From contig OZ025650.1 of the NCBI GenBank assembly GCA_964019335.1, positions 75,001 through 139,000 of the forward strand: 64,000 nucleotides of DNA, given 5' to 3'. Shown here piece after piece: positions 20,588 through 31,158 of the stretch. The notes beneath the pieces were generated by a model. That model was not told the origin of the DNA. It saw only the letters and a list, made by a program, of their open reading frames with translations, and ran no database searches. Position 1 is the first letter of the stretch; each line of letters begins with the position of its first letter. The position numbers were made by a program, and so were the translations under genes. Source of the stretch: Diplonema japonicum. Taxonomy: Eukaryota > Euglenozoa > Diplonemea > Diplonemida > Diplonemidae.

Positions 20588-20781
20588 TTATTTCCCCCCC
20601 CTCCCCCGTACCCCTCCTTATAAGATTGTGTGTAGCAAGCACCCCTTCAGGAGGCGGAACCATTTTCATTGGGGAAAAAAAGAAATGAGAGAATTGAAGA
20701 GTGTATTTTTTTCTCTTTTTTTTCGGTTCTTTATTTCGTTTCGTGACAAGGGTGCCAGAAAAAGACTCACTGTGATGGGGG

Positions 20782-21204
20782 TAGGGGGGGTCATAAGGGG
20801 GTCGTTATTTGCCCTTTTTCAGGCTCTTCGCCAAGGGCATTTTGGGCCCTTAAAAAAACTGTAACCACCCCAAAAGTGCCCACAAATCACCCAAACCCCC
20901 GTTTCCCGATGGTTTCCGGCCCCAGAAGTGCCCAGAATCATGTTCTAATTTTGGGGCCCCCGTTTGGTACTTTCCCTATGTAATCCTAGGGGCCCCTATT
21001 TTATGTTCCAAACGGGGGCCCCAAAATTAGAACATGATTCTGGACACTTTTGGGGCCGGAAACCATCGGGAAACGGGGGTTTGGGTGATTTGTGGGCACT
21101 TTTGGGGTGGTTACAGTTTTTTTAAGGGCCCAAAATGCCCTTGGCGAAGAGCCTGAAAAAGGGCAAAAAGTGGCCCTTTTTAAGGACCATATGACCCCCC
21201 CCTA
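20782..21204. repeat. Long imperfect palindrome (foldback element)
   Basis: The left arm (about 20782-20967) and right arm (about 21008-21204) are near-perfect reverse complements with a 40-bp loop at 20968-21007. Matching landmarks are AATCATGTTCTAATTTTGGGG in the left arm and CCCCAAAATTAGAACATGATT in the right; GGCTCTTCGCCAAGGGCAT and ATGCCCTTGGCGAAGAGCC; and the poly-G/poly-C ends. The arms differ by a few substitutions and small indels. There is no coding capacity. It resembles a foldback transposon or inverted duplication and would form a very stable hairpin in RNA. Confidence 0.88.
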
Positions 21205-21347
21205 GGGCTATGCTGGCAGGAAACGTGGAAACGTTTCCGTTTCCATACTTTTCAGGAAACATAAGGAAATGTTTCCGTTTCCGTATCCGTTTCCATACTT
21301 TTCAAAAAATGCATGGAAACGCGTTTCCATGCCAGCATAGCCCTAGG
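21201..21347. repeat. Small element with 17-bp terminal inverted repeats
   Basis: Ends CCTAGGGCTATGCTGGC (21201-21217) and GCCAGCATAGCCCTAGG (21331-21347) are exact reverse complements. The interior holds many GGAAAC/GTTTCC motifs in both orientations and an 18-bp direct repeat (ccgtttccatacttttca) at 21237-21254 and 21287-21304. It abuts the right arm of the long palindrome and is followed by the G24 tract. It is non-coding; a MITE-like origin is likely. Confidence 0.75.
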
Positions 21348-21556
21348 GGGGGGGGGGGGGGGGGGGGGGAGAACAAACTAACGTGTCAGCAAACGACCCA
21401 CCCACAAGGGAAAGAAAAAAAAATATATGAAAAGGAGGCCAGAGTTGGTGGTGCCCTCCCTGAAAAAAAAAAGGGGGTAAAGCCACAATAATACTAAGCA
21501 AGAGAGAGAAGAATTAAAAAAAAAAAATCGATAAAATTTCAGTGTGCATGTCTCAC

Positions 21557-22480
21557 TCAAGCAAGAAGGTCGATCGCAGCTTGTAAGTTATTGTTCGTCT
21601 GTTGCAAGGCAAGCTCCGCCGCAGCAGGCTCGAAACCCATGGCGATTAGCTCTTTGGCAAAGTCGCTGTTTTGACCCTCATCCTCAGAAATGTTCATGCT
21701 GGCAGCGATGAAGGTTTCAACGTACCCCACACGAGACCGGATGATAGAAAGATCACGCTCTGGGAGGTGAGTGAAGACGTCGTCGCGTGTGGAGATCTGA
21801 AGGAGCTGCGCGGCAATGTCGGTTGTGGTGATATTTTTAAAAATATCTGCAGCTTGTTCATTGCCCGATTCGATATCGCGCATCAGGTACAGCTCTGTGA
21901 CGGGTTCGCTCCAGCTCGCCTCTGGTTTTCGTTCACCCTGTGCTCTCATGGAAAAGACACCGGCGTTGTCGATCCTCCAACAGTCGCCGCTCTCATCTAT
22001 GATTATGTTGTCTCCGTTCCGACCCCCGATGACATCCCAGTTTGCCAGCAAACAGTCCACCACAAAGTGTTCACCTAACCTTTCCCTTGCGTGTTGCACT
22101 GCTTCCTCGTCGTTCTTCTTTCTCGCGTCCAAGAGTGTCCTGCCTTCCAAGAAATCTTGTATTACAAAAACCTGTTTCCCGACTTCTTTCACACTGGTGT
22201 CGGGTACTTTGCACCCTAGGTTTTTGTATACTTGGTTCGCGTTCACCTCGCCCTCTGCGTGCTCACGGCTTTTTCTCATTTTCCAGACTTGTGTTTTGTT
22301 TTCGGTTTTGTCCTTTACCTTAATGTTCCCCCCGCTCCCGCCCAGGACTTCCACAACTTCGAGATTTTTCTGCTTTCTAATCAGTTTTATGGCCTCTTTA
22401 ATAACTGCGATCTGTGCTTCCCTTGCAGGCGACGATGGGGAGGTGCTACCGTCTTTCTTCTTCGAAAACTTGTTTCCCAT
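21557..22480 (-). CDS. Myristoylation-signal protein with HipA/kinase-like region and UBA domain
   Basis: A 307-residue protein starting MGNKFSKKK at 22480, an N-myristoylation-type signal followed by basic residues, so membrane anchoring is likely. The region around residues 40-220 (KTQVWKMRK...VFVIQDFLEGRTLLDARK...HFVVDCLLANWDVIGGRNGDNIIID...WRIDNAGVF) resembles atypical kinase-like folds such as HipA or PI-kinase-like proteins: a strand with Lys, an xxNWDVxxxxxNI catalytic-like loop, and a metal-loop-like IDNAG. The C-terminus (about 263-305, AKELIAMGFEPAAAELALQQTNNNLQAAIDLL) is a UBA ubiquitin-binding domain with the MGF loop. The UBA call is strong; kinase activity is inferred by pattern. 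Confidence 0.85.
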   Translation of the reverse strand: MGNKFSKKKDGSTSPSSPAREAQIAVIKEAIKLIRKQKNLEVVEVLGGSGGNIKVKDKTENKTQVWKMRKSREHAEGEVNANQVYKNLGCKVPDTSVKEVGKQVFVIQDFLEGRTLLDARKKNDEEAVQHARERLGEHFVVDCLLANWDVIGGRNGDNIIIDESGDCWRIDNAGVFSMRAQGERKPEASWSEPVTELYLMRDIESGNEQAADIFKNITTTDIAAQLLQISTRDDVFTHLPERDLSIIRSRVGYVETFIAASMNISEDEGQNSDFAKELIAMGFEPAAAELALQQTNNNLQAAIDLLA

Positions 22481-23274
22481 TTTGTTTTTTTTTTGTTTTT
22501 GTTTTTTTTGTTCGCTCTGTCTCCCCCCCCCCCCCCCCACCCCCGCTGGTTTTTATTGGTTTTTGTTGGGAAAAGAAATGAGGATCTTTAAAGAAAGAAC
22601 TGAAAAGAAAGAGAAAAAAGAAAACGAATGGGGGGGGGTATTCATGACTGTAACGCGTTTTCCCATCACAATACCCTTTTTCTTACTTTTTACTTTTTTC
22701 TTTTCTTTTCTTTTCTTTCTTTTTCTTCCTCAGGAAAAAGAAAGCGAAATATACGTATCTCGAAAAATATAAACATAAAGAACAGTAAATGAAAAAGAAG
22801 AAAGAGCCGGGGGGGGGGGGGGGGTGAAGACTGAGCTCAAATGAACAAGATATGTCCCACTTTGAAAGGCAGCAACAATGTGGGTTGGGGAGAATATATA
22901 GGAAAAAAAAAACTAGACATTTAGCATGCGCCTTTGCACTCACCAGCATGTCCTGAAAAAAAAAAAAGGAAGAAAAAAAAGAAAAGCAAGAAGGTAATGC
23001 AGTAAAGAACGTACGTAGCACTTATTGGTTTCCCCTTTTGTTATAAATCTTTTCTCTGGAATGAGTTCATGGATTACTTCATAAAAAATAACTTCACCAC
23101 GAGGGAGGGTGACTAAAAAATAAAAGAAAAATAACCCCCCAGCTCAAAAATAATATACGTTTTACATTCATGTTCCCCCCACCCACAACACACACAGAAA
23201 ACAAGAAAAAGAACAAAATATGAATCACAGAAAACGACAACAAAAAAACCCCCTTTATAAATAAGGGAAATCTT
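22481..23274. other. Intergenic region
   Basis: A/T-rich spacer with a G16 tract at 22809-22824 and C run near 22528. No gene supported. Confidence 0.5.
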
Positions 23275-25218
23275 TCATCGAGCCCTGTGGTGTTTGAGTC
23301 TATCATAAATAACAGCAGCGGAAGGCCGAAGGGTGGGATCTTCCGAGAGGAGGGTCGCGGTGATATTAGCGAGAGTGGGGTGCAAACCCTGTATTTCTTT
23401 ATATTCTTTTTTGATTTTCCACACCTTGTCAAGAAGTTCAGTGTTAAGTGCATCTGTGGTCATTGAGGCGTCCTTGAGCTTTATTTTGAGCCCCATTGAA
23501 CCAGCCTTGGGGAGCCTGCACACCAAACTGTACAGCATACAGCCGAAGGAAAACAGGTCTATAGCCTCTGTGTAAGACTTACCGCCATCGAATAGCTCCG
23601 GCGCTGCGAACTGCAGTGTCCCGACCTCAGAGTGCATGGACTCGTCGTTGGACCTCGCTAGCCCGAAGTCAGCAACTTTCATGATCCCATCCCTGCCCAC
23701 AAGGATGTTCCGTGGCTTCAAGTCTCTGTGCACGATGCCCCTTTCGTGCAGGTGCGACAACGCATGTGCGATCTGACGTGTCCAGTTCTCAAGCAGACCC
23801 GGTTTGAATGGCCTCTTGAATCCCTTGGCGTACGTCTCTAGATCCCCATGTGCACAGAACTCCATCACCAGGCACACGTACCCCCCCATCGACCCCACTC
23901 TGTCCCCGAAACCTGGCTTCGCAGGCACTGCCGCCACCTCCGTCACGGACACCTCATCAGGGTCCTGTGTCGTGGGGAGTGTATGCGGCATTGACGACGA
24001 CGATGTCATAGGCTCCGTAGCGCCCTCCGACAGGTACACTGACCCGTTGAAGATCCACCCGCTGCCGGAAGGGGCCCCCGAGGACGGCGTGGGTGTGGGT
24101 GTGGACTCCACCTTCTCCGCCTCCTCCACGTACAAGTTCAAATACTCCACAACGTTCGGGTGGTGCAGCACCATGAGGGACCGCACCTCGTTCATCGCCT
24201 TGTTGATGGACGTAATGTCTGCACAGAAAATCCGCTTAATGGCCACCTCGCGGCTGCCTGCGAGGGCATGATACACCTTCCCAAAGCTGCCGTGTCCTAA
24301 AAGCCTCGTGATGATGTATGCTGATGATCCTGTGCCGGTGTGGAGGGTGCGTGGTGCGTGGTGGTGGGGGATAGTGGCGGCCGTGTGGTGGTCAAACATG
24401 ACAAGGAAGATGATGGAGTTGACCGCCTCAACGCCCATGGCGGCGAAGTGCACGATAAGGATGAGCTCCACGACAGGTGTGTTCCCCCCGTAGGAAATGA
24501 GGTGCGAGAAGACGTCTGCGAAGAAGAGAAGGACCCCTGTGCTGAACCACCGACCGCACCACGCAACCTTGCACATCGCTTTGAAGTGGTCCTCAAAGCG
24601 CACAGTGTGGCTTTCTTCGTAGCTCCTTATAATAGTGAAGTAGGTGTCCCTCCATGACCGGAACTCCTCTATCTGTCGGGACAGACCAACGGTCACGAAG
24701 AGCGGCATCAACAAAATATGGAGATACATCCACGATGAGACTGCCCACGAAGCAAGCGCGTGCGGGGTCAGGAAGACAGGCCACCACATCCCGGTACCGA
24801 AGTACATACGAAGTGCTTCATAAGCCACGGGTTTCGAGAGGAGGAGCCAGATGATGGTGACCCTAGGTGACAAGGGGAGACCGAGGACAAGGAACACAGT
24901 GCTGGAAGGGTGTTCTTCCATCCAACACCACAGGTTCTGCGGATTGGCTGATGTCTCTGGCTGCGCTGTGTCGTAGTACATCTCCTCCATTACAGGGCCG
25001 ATCGTCCCACAGCCGTGCCGTGAGATCAGGCGGTCGGCCATCACCACCATCACCATTACTGTCATGCACATCCACATCCCCTTTGGCATCTGAATCCGAA
25101 TATCATCCCCCTTTCGCACCACCTCTGCACATGGTATGAAGCCCTTCACAGCACTCGCTCTTATCGTCCGCCACCAAGTTCTCCAGTTATACAATTCTGC
25201 AACAGGGCAGCCTTCCAT
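23275..25218 (-). CDS. Polytopic membrane protein kinase
   Basis: A 647-residue protein. The N-terminal ~280 residues have about five or six hydrophobic segments (near 48-65, 107-127, 146-178, 223-242, 250-274). The kinase domain starts near 301: GHGSFGKV (308-315), K328, E344, HRDLKPRN (497-504), DFG 517-519, APE 539-541, all catalytic residues intact. A ~80-residue Ser/Pro-rich insert (about 366-446) separates strands beta4 and beta5. Such an insert is characteristic of eIF2-alpha kinases (PEK family), but the rest of the domain does not prove that class. A multi-pass N-terminus on a Ser/Thr kinase is unusual; it may act as a sensor or be held in an internal membrane. Confidence 0.9.
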   Translation of the reverse strand: MEGCPVAELYNWRTWWRTIRASAVKGFIPCAEVVRKGDDIRIQMPKGMWMCMTVMVMVVMADRLISRHGCGTIGPVMEEMYYDTAQPETSANPQNLWCWMEEHPSSTVFLVLGLPLSPRVTIIWLLLSKPVAYEALRMYFGTGMWWPVFLTPHALASWAVSSWMYLHILLMPLFVTVGLSRQIEEFRSWRDTYFTIIRSYEESHTVRFEDHFKAMCKVAWCGRWFSTGVLLFFADVFSHLISYGGNTPVVELILIVHFAAMGVEAVNSIIFLVMFDHHTAATIPHHHAPRTLHTGTGSSAYIITRLLGHGSFGKVYHALAGSREVAIKRIFCADITSINKAMNEVRSLMVLHHPNVVEYLNLYVEEAEKVESTPTPTPSSGAPSGSGWIFNGSVYLSEGATEPMTSSSSMPHTLPTTQDPDEVSVTEVAAVPAKPGFGDRVGSMGGYVCLVMEFCAHGDLETYAKGFKRPFKPGLLENWTRQIAHALSHLHERGIVHRDLKPRNILVGRDGIMKVADFGLARSNDESMHSEVGTLQFAAPELFDGGKSYTEAIDLFSFGCMLYSLVCRLPKAGSMGLKIKLKDASMTTDALNTELLDKVWKIKKEYKEIQGLHPTLANITATLLSEDPTLRPSAAVIYDRLKHHRAR

Positions 25219-25850
25219 TGTTTTCTTTTTTTTTCCCGGAGGGGACGAGGGAGTCCCACTTGAAATATGATGTTAAGATAAACCGAAAACTTTTTGATGG
25301 GGGGGGGTGAAATAATCAAATCAGTACAACATGGGAAGGAACAGGAAGGGGAGAAAAATGGAGGGGATGGAAAAGGGGTACGGGAACATGCTGGTGCAAA
25401 GACGCGTGTTCAACTAAAAAGGGGTGAAGAAGAAGAATAAGAAGAAGGGTAAAAAAAAAAAGAAGAGGTAGTACGTGTGCCCAACTGACTCGCAACCGTA
25501 TAAAAAATGGAGAAAAGTTCTATTTATTTTATTTTTTTTTTTGGACGTTGAGAAGAATTTCTTGGTGTGTGTGGAGGGGGTTCTTTCCTTTTCCTTTTCA
25601 CAGTTCGTATTCCTATTCCTTCCCCTCTCCCCACTCCCAATAATAAAATCCTCTCTTATCCTGTTTACTAATATCATAAATAAACATTTAAAAGCATGAG
25701 GATTGCTCTTTAAACGAAGAAGGAAAGAAAAGGCGTAACGACAGGGGGATCAATTTCTTTTTTGTCTAGGTTGGTATTTGCAAAAATCGGACGAAGTGAC
25801 GATATACGGCGCTCATGCTGGAACAAAAAAAATAGCTATTTATTGCCAAC

Positions 25851-25924
25851 AAATAATGAGTCATTATTTAATTCGAGTTCTCGAATTTTTTGCACGAGGG
25901 CCCACAGGGCCCGAGTGCAAAAAA
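25851..25924. repeat. Cluster of three adjacent palindromes
   Basis: AAATAATGAGTCATTATTT (25851-25869) is followed directly by AATTCGAGTTCTCGAATT (25870-25887), then a hairpin (25886-25924). The hairpin has stem TTTTTTGCAC/GTGCAAAAAA enclosing two GGGCCC hexamers around ACA. All are exact or nearly so. The TTAAATAATG motif recurs at the ends of the neighbouring element (near 25939 and 26273-26300). Confidence 0.75.
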
Positions 25925-25972
25925 AACGGTAACGAGTGTTAAATAATGGCTCATTTGGCGGCAAGTAAGTCG

Positions 25973-26342
25973 TTTTATTTCACTCTTCGTCATTTGAGTC
26001 ACTCACTCTTCACTGCTTTCACGGTTGTTTTTTTCACGCAGGTCAGCTTTTTGGGGATTTTCCTAAGGTAATCCAGGGTAGCTATTTCGCCGTGGCATTT
26101 TAAGGGGAAGTAAAGCACTTATTCCCACTTTTAAGGGCCGGAATGGCCTCAGATGGCCAAAAATAGTCAAAATACCCCCACCCAAAAAAATTTAATTTAC
26201 ATTTTTTTCCACGACAAGACCCATTTTTTTCACTCTGAAGCCATAATTTAACTGCAAAATCTCACTAATTAAATAATGGCCATTTCGCGTTAAATAATGA
26301 GTCCCCTAGTGAGTGAAGAAAATGACGAAGAGTGAAATAAAA
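25973..26342. mobile_element. MITE-like element with 23-bp terminal inverted repeats
   Basis: The left end, 25973-25995 (TTTTATTTCACTCTTCGTCATTT), is the exact reverse complement of 26320-26342. The 370-bp interior is non-coding. Sub-terminal ACTCACTC/GTGAGTGA sequences extend the inverted symmetry. Size, TIRs and lack of coding capacity fit a miniature inverted-repeat transposable element. No target-site duplication was identified with confidence. Confidence 0.65.
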
Positions 26343-26909
26343 AAAAAACAGAAAAAAATAAGGCTGATGACACTTTGAAAAACAAAAACAAAAACAAAAA
26401 CAGGGGTATAAAAATCAAACAGAAATGAAAAATACTCGGAGAGGCGAGGCACTTTTTTCTCTCCTCTTTTTTTTCTTCTTTTTTTTTTCTTTTTTTTTTT
26501 TACCGTTCAAATATAGCCGAACCTTTCATATTCCCCCCTGTAGCCGAGATCGTAACTACTCACTAGCCAGTTAAAGCCATCCTGCTCTCTCTTTCTTTTT
26601 TCTTCTCTCGTCATCGTTTGGAGGAAAAAGACAAAAAAAAATACAAAGGACAAACTGGAAAAACAAGGGTACACGTCTCGCACTTCCCTAAAGTGTTCTA
26701 CGAGGCTCTTGGCGGTATAGTGACTCGGCTTCCCCCCAGGAAGGCCAGGTAGGACATTTTAGAGAAATCGAGAAGTAATAGGAAGAAAGAAAAACAAATA
26801 TGGACATCAAAAAAAAAAAAAAATCTAAAAAAAAAAAAAAAATGCCCCCTTTTTTTTTCCCCCTCTTCTTATTTTGTTTACAGTCAGGGGTGACAAAAAA
26901 AAATGACAA

Positions 26910-29900
26910 TCAATAGAGATACTGCGGGGAAGGGTTGTGCCTTGGGGGCGTGGTTCCGTGCAGCCGGCCCTGTTCCATCAAAGAAGCGGCAGTGTGCTGC
27001 ATCGGTGAGGGTGAAGGCTGGTGGATGACCGTATGTGGGGACATGAGGGTCTGCCTGGGTTGAGAGTAAGAACGGAGCGAAGATGCACGAACAGAGAGGT
27101 CAGGAGCTGAGGCGGCGGTTCGTGGAAAAGGTGTGGGCAGAGGAATGTGCGGCATATTTGCCAAGTCATTGTTCATTTGCTGTAGCTGAAGCTCTGCCCT
27201 TGCAATAGATGGCTGTGGGATGGACGACATTGGTGGCGGTCTTGTCCTCGCCAGCTCTTCCTCCCTTTGCATCTTGAGCCTTGCATTCTCCCTCTCCACA
27301 CTAACCAATTGCTCTTTTAGCTTGGCCCTGTCTTCCATCACCACAGAGCTGCTGGATCTCTCTCTCTCGGCAGGCTTCACAGGCGACATCTGTTTCGATG
27401 GCCGCTCATCTTCTGCGATTATCTTCTGCTGCAACTCCAACACCTCATCTCTGCTCTGCTTTAGTTGTTCCTGCAATGACGCTATCTCCCGTTCCCTCTG
27501 CACTTCCTTCGCTTGCTCGTCCTTTAACAGCTTCTCGATTCCATCCAACGTCTGTGTCTTCCCTCTGATTTCTTCCTGCACTGACTTCACCCACTCCTGG
27601 CTCGACTTCCTCTCCGCCTCCATCCTGTCTCTGTCCGACTTCACCGTCTGCAAATATCTTTCTTGCTCCCCGAGAAGCTTGTCCGCCCGCTTCGCGTTCT
27701 CCTCCTCCTCTTTCAGCATTGTGGACTGTTCTAAAACCTTCAGCTCCAGTTCATCATTCTGCCGCTCGGCTTTCTTCTGTTTAGCATCAAACTCGTTAAT
27801 CTTTGCTTCCAAGGACCTGGTAGTTTTATGTATTTCTTGTGGCATCACTCGGCATACCTTTGTATTCTATCGCAGTTCTGGTGAGCTTCTGCGACTTGTT
27901 GCAAGCCTGCTAGTTGTCTCCGGGAATCGGTCAGCTGTGATTTCGTGGATGGTGATGTATTGAAAGCCTTACCTGTATTTCGCGCTGCTTCAGTTCTGCT
28001 GAAAGGCGCACCATCTCTTTGTCGGACTTTGCTTCGATATGAGCCATCTTCCTCCGGTGGTGTTCCGCCTCCTGGATGGCCGCTGAGCGCTGCCTTGTAA
28101 CCTCCTCCACGGTTTCCTGCGTGACATTTCGAAGTCCTTGCTGCATACCTTCATCGCCGCGTGTTCCGACCTTAGCCGCCGCAGCATATCAGCAGACTCA
28201 TGTCGCTCAGACTCGTTAGTCTGTGCCAGGTCTGTTGCCCTTTTTAACTCTACCGAGTGCTGGCCCCTCTGCCTCTCCAGCTCTGATGTCTCGGATTCCA
28301 AGAGTCGCACTTTCTCATCTTGCATAATGCTCGTTCTTTCGATTTCTTTCTGATAGTCCCTGAATTGTCCCTTGATCTCTACCAGCTCCTGCTCCAGAGC
28401 AAGCGCCTCACTGGTCTTCGCATAAAGTTGCGCGTCTCTCTGGGAAAGTCGCTCACGCAGCACGTTTATGTCCTCCATTCTCTGCAGTGGTGGTGGTGGT
28501 GGTGGTGGTGGTGACATACATTCAAGGGCATGATGTTCGACGCGCCCTGCCCCACACCTCTGAGGTGTGACCATCTGCTGCAAGTATGGGACAGCCAGTG
28601 AAGGCCCTCGATAAAGTCTGCCCATATCCTTGCCCTATCTGCGGTTTCCCGCTCCTCGACTCTGTCCCGTTCAACGCCGCCCATGCTCTCCAAGTGAAGC
28701 CTCAGACGACGGCTGAGCGCCTTCTGGTTTTCCAGATCCATCGACAGATCCCCGGCCTGTGTGTGTGCGTGTTGCAGCCATTGTCATACCTCACAACGGA
28801 TTGCTTCCAGCTCGCTACGAGTGACGCGCACCTCTAGCTCTGCATCCGCATTTGCTTTCTTCAATGCCGACATCTGCTCCTGCATAGCCTGGTGATGGCC
28901 GTTCAGCCGCATTACATCCTTGTCTGCAGCATCGCGTGCTATCGCTTCATTCTGCCATCGTGCCTCAAGCTCTAGGAGAGAGGCCTTCAAGCCTGCAATC
29001 TGCGTCTTCATATCCTCTGACCCAGCAGACAGGGCTCTGCTCCGCATCAGGGCATCCTCCTTCTGTTGGTCTGCACGCAGCCTTTTCTGCTCGCATTCGA
29101 TTATCTTGTTCTGCAGCTCCCGCTTCTGGTTGGATAACTCCCTGTCATCACCCTCGTTGTGCATGATCAGTGCTTGCATCTCGTGTATCTTCTGCACATG
29201 TGCAGTCTCCAGGGTTACAATCCGCTCTTTTAATGCAGCGGACTCAGCAGCCCCTTTCCTTTTTTCAGCCGTAAGCTCCATCTTCAATGCCTCGACATCA
29301 CGTCGCGACGTCTCAGCTTCCACCCTGCTCTCCCACGAGCCGCCTTCGCCAGACAACTGCACCAGCTTAGCTTCTAAAGTTGCGACCTGGTTTTCCAGTT
29401 CATGTATTCTCACTCCTTTTAGGAGCAACTCACTTTGGATGGTAGACGAAGCAGCCTGTGGACGGGGCGTCTGCGCGGCATGGGGCTTCTGAATACTGCC
29501 GTTGAGGTCACTCAGGCTGCTGCCCATACGCTGCACTTCCACAAGTTCAGCACTCCTCGAGGATGGGGTAAACATGACATGGGGGGCAACCTCTGGCTGT
29601 GTCTCAGGAGAGGGAGGGCTCAGCTCTCGTTGCACTTGATCAAGCTCACTTGCTATGTCCCTCAGCTCGGAATTAACGGGGCGCGGCGGGCTATGCACAG
29701 GTGCCTTGAATGGCGAAGGCGGCCGTGAAGGTATTTGCCTCTCGAATGTGCCCAATTGCGCATCGTGCACTTCACGTCGTGAGGCCTGCCTGTAGACATC
29801 TGGAGCATGTCTGTCCAGCGCCTCGACAGCAGGGACTGGGATGACAGGAAGGGCAGGGGTGTTGGTCAAGTTATCTCCCTTGTCTTCATAGCCGTAGTCG

Positions 29901-31063
29901 TATCCCGGTGGACTGAAGCGCGGAGGTGATTCGGATGTAGTGTGAGGAGCAAAGATGGAGTTCAAGTTCGTCCGGAACTTAGCTTCCACGGGGCCTGCTT
30001 TCTGCGTTGCTTGCAAGATGTTGATCATGGTGTCCATCTGGACCTGCTCTCGCGAGGTGAGGGGTCCTGATGACTTGGCAGCAGCCAAGACTACAAGGCG
30101 CGAGGATGTCATAGTCTTCAAGAGACCAAAGCACCTGCTCAGAACGTCGTCAGTGTCCCCTCTCACAGGGGAGGGAGGGGCACCCCTCGGGGAGAGGGGA
30201 ACGCCATTGAACATCACCCTGTCCGATCCCGGATTGAAGGATTCCTTGTCCTTCCGCAGTTTTGTAAGAGCAGGAGAGAGGGCCTTCTGGGCAGCTTGGG
30301 TGTGGTCGGGGTGTATGTCAGAGAAGATAAGATGTGCGACTTTTGCAGTGGATGCAGCCGATGGCGGCATGCCCGCTGGAGTCTTAAGGATCAGGAAATG
30401 CATGCAGTAGGACAGCCTGTGCATGACGTTCTTGAAGGTTCCGGTCGCCATGAGCTTGGACAGCGTGCGCAGTACGTCGCCCACGGACGTGACGTAGATA
30501 TACTTACCAGGCATGATGCCCTCGACGTCTCCCCACTCGAGGTCCGGGGGAACTTGTTGTTTGATGTTTTTCAAGAGATCAGTTGGCTGCGTGGGGTGCT
30601 TGATGAAACAGCAGAAGCCCATCCGCACGCTGAATGCATCGTTCCCGTTGCGCACCTCGTTTTGCATTTCCGCAAACAGCTTTTTAATTACACGCACCGC
30701 TACACCATCAGTGGTCCGCGGGATCTCGTGCTGCCCTTCCCCGTCCCACAGCATTGTCTCCCCGAACAGTACACCTAAAGGGAGCTGAGGCGGTCTGGGG
30801 CCCAGCCTCACGAAGCTTGTACATGACGAGCCCTGTAGTACGCCCAGCAGGTGGGGGTCGATCGAAGAGTATACCTGCACAGCGGGCGACACTGTAGTAA
30901 AGTACCTGTCAACTCTCAGCTGGCATTGCAGCGATTCTCCTAAATAATCGATCTTCGTGCGTGTGTCATGGCGGTCGGTGGTTGACTCCTGTGAGAGCTG
31001 GAAGAGGGGTTCTTCGTTCTCATCATCTAAGTCGTCGATGGACCACAGTACAGCAAAAGCCAT
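26910..31063 (-). CDS. Large coiled-coil protein, six exons
   Basis: A 1323-residue protein of unknown family. Exons are 28790-31063, 28520-28756, 28149-28481, 27973-28116, 27858-27934 and 26910-27816; introns are 33, 38, 32, 38 and 41 nt. All joins preserve frame and the helical register. The first ~330 residues look globular, with beta-like strands (YFTTVSPAVQVYSSIDPHLLGVLQG). A Pro/Ser-rich linker follows (about 390-550), then long heptad-type coiled coil to about residue 1190 and a Pro-rich C-terminal tail. The 38-nt intron at 28482-28519 contains a (CAC)n run that would read as poly-His or poly-Pro if retained. A cytoskeletal or flagellar structural role is plausible, but no domain proves it. 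Confidence 0.9.
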
Positions 31064-31110
31064 GTACCCACCGCCCTCCTGAATGTTGGGTTAAATCAGA
31101 AATCAATCTT

Positions 31111-31130
31111 CTAAAAGAAAAAAAAAAATG
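31111..31130 (-). promoter_or_regulatory. Putative spliced-leader trans-splice acceptor
   Basis: In the 95-nt spacer upstream of the coiled-coil gene, the sense strand reads a T-tract followed by CTTTTAG, with the AG at 31112-31111, 47 nt before the start codon at 31063. The assignment rests on organisation. Confidence 0.55.
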
Positions 31131-31158
31131 TGGACCTAATCCTAGAAGACAATACAAT

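Larger units (their letters stand above)
20588..21556. other. Intergenic region with foldback sequences
   Basis: Between two same-strand genes. The central half is occupied by the long palindrome and the 147-bp inverted-repeat element listed separately, then a G24 run at 21346-21369. The remaining sequence is purine-rich spacer with no gene. Confidence 0.6.
25219..26909. other. Large intergenic region with mobile-element-like DNA
   Basis: 1.7 kb without a gene. Its middle part (25850-26342) holds a cluster of palindromes and a 370-bp terminal-inverted-repeat element, listed separately. The flanks are A/T- and purine-rich. An imperfect AAAAAC repeat occurs near 26384-26400. Confidence 0.6.
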
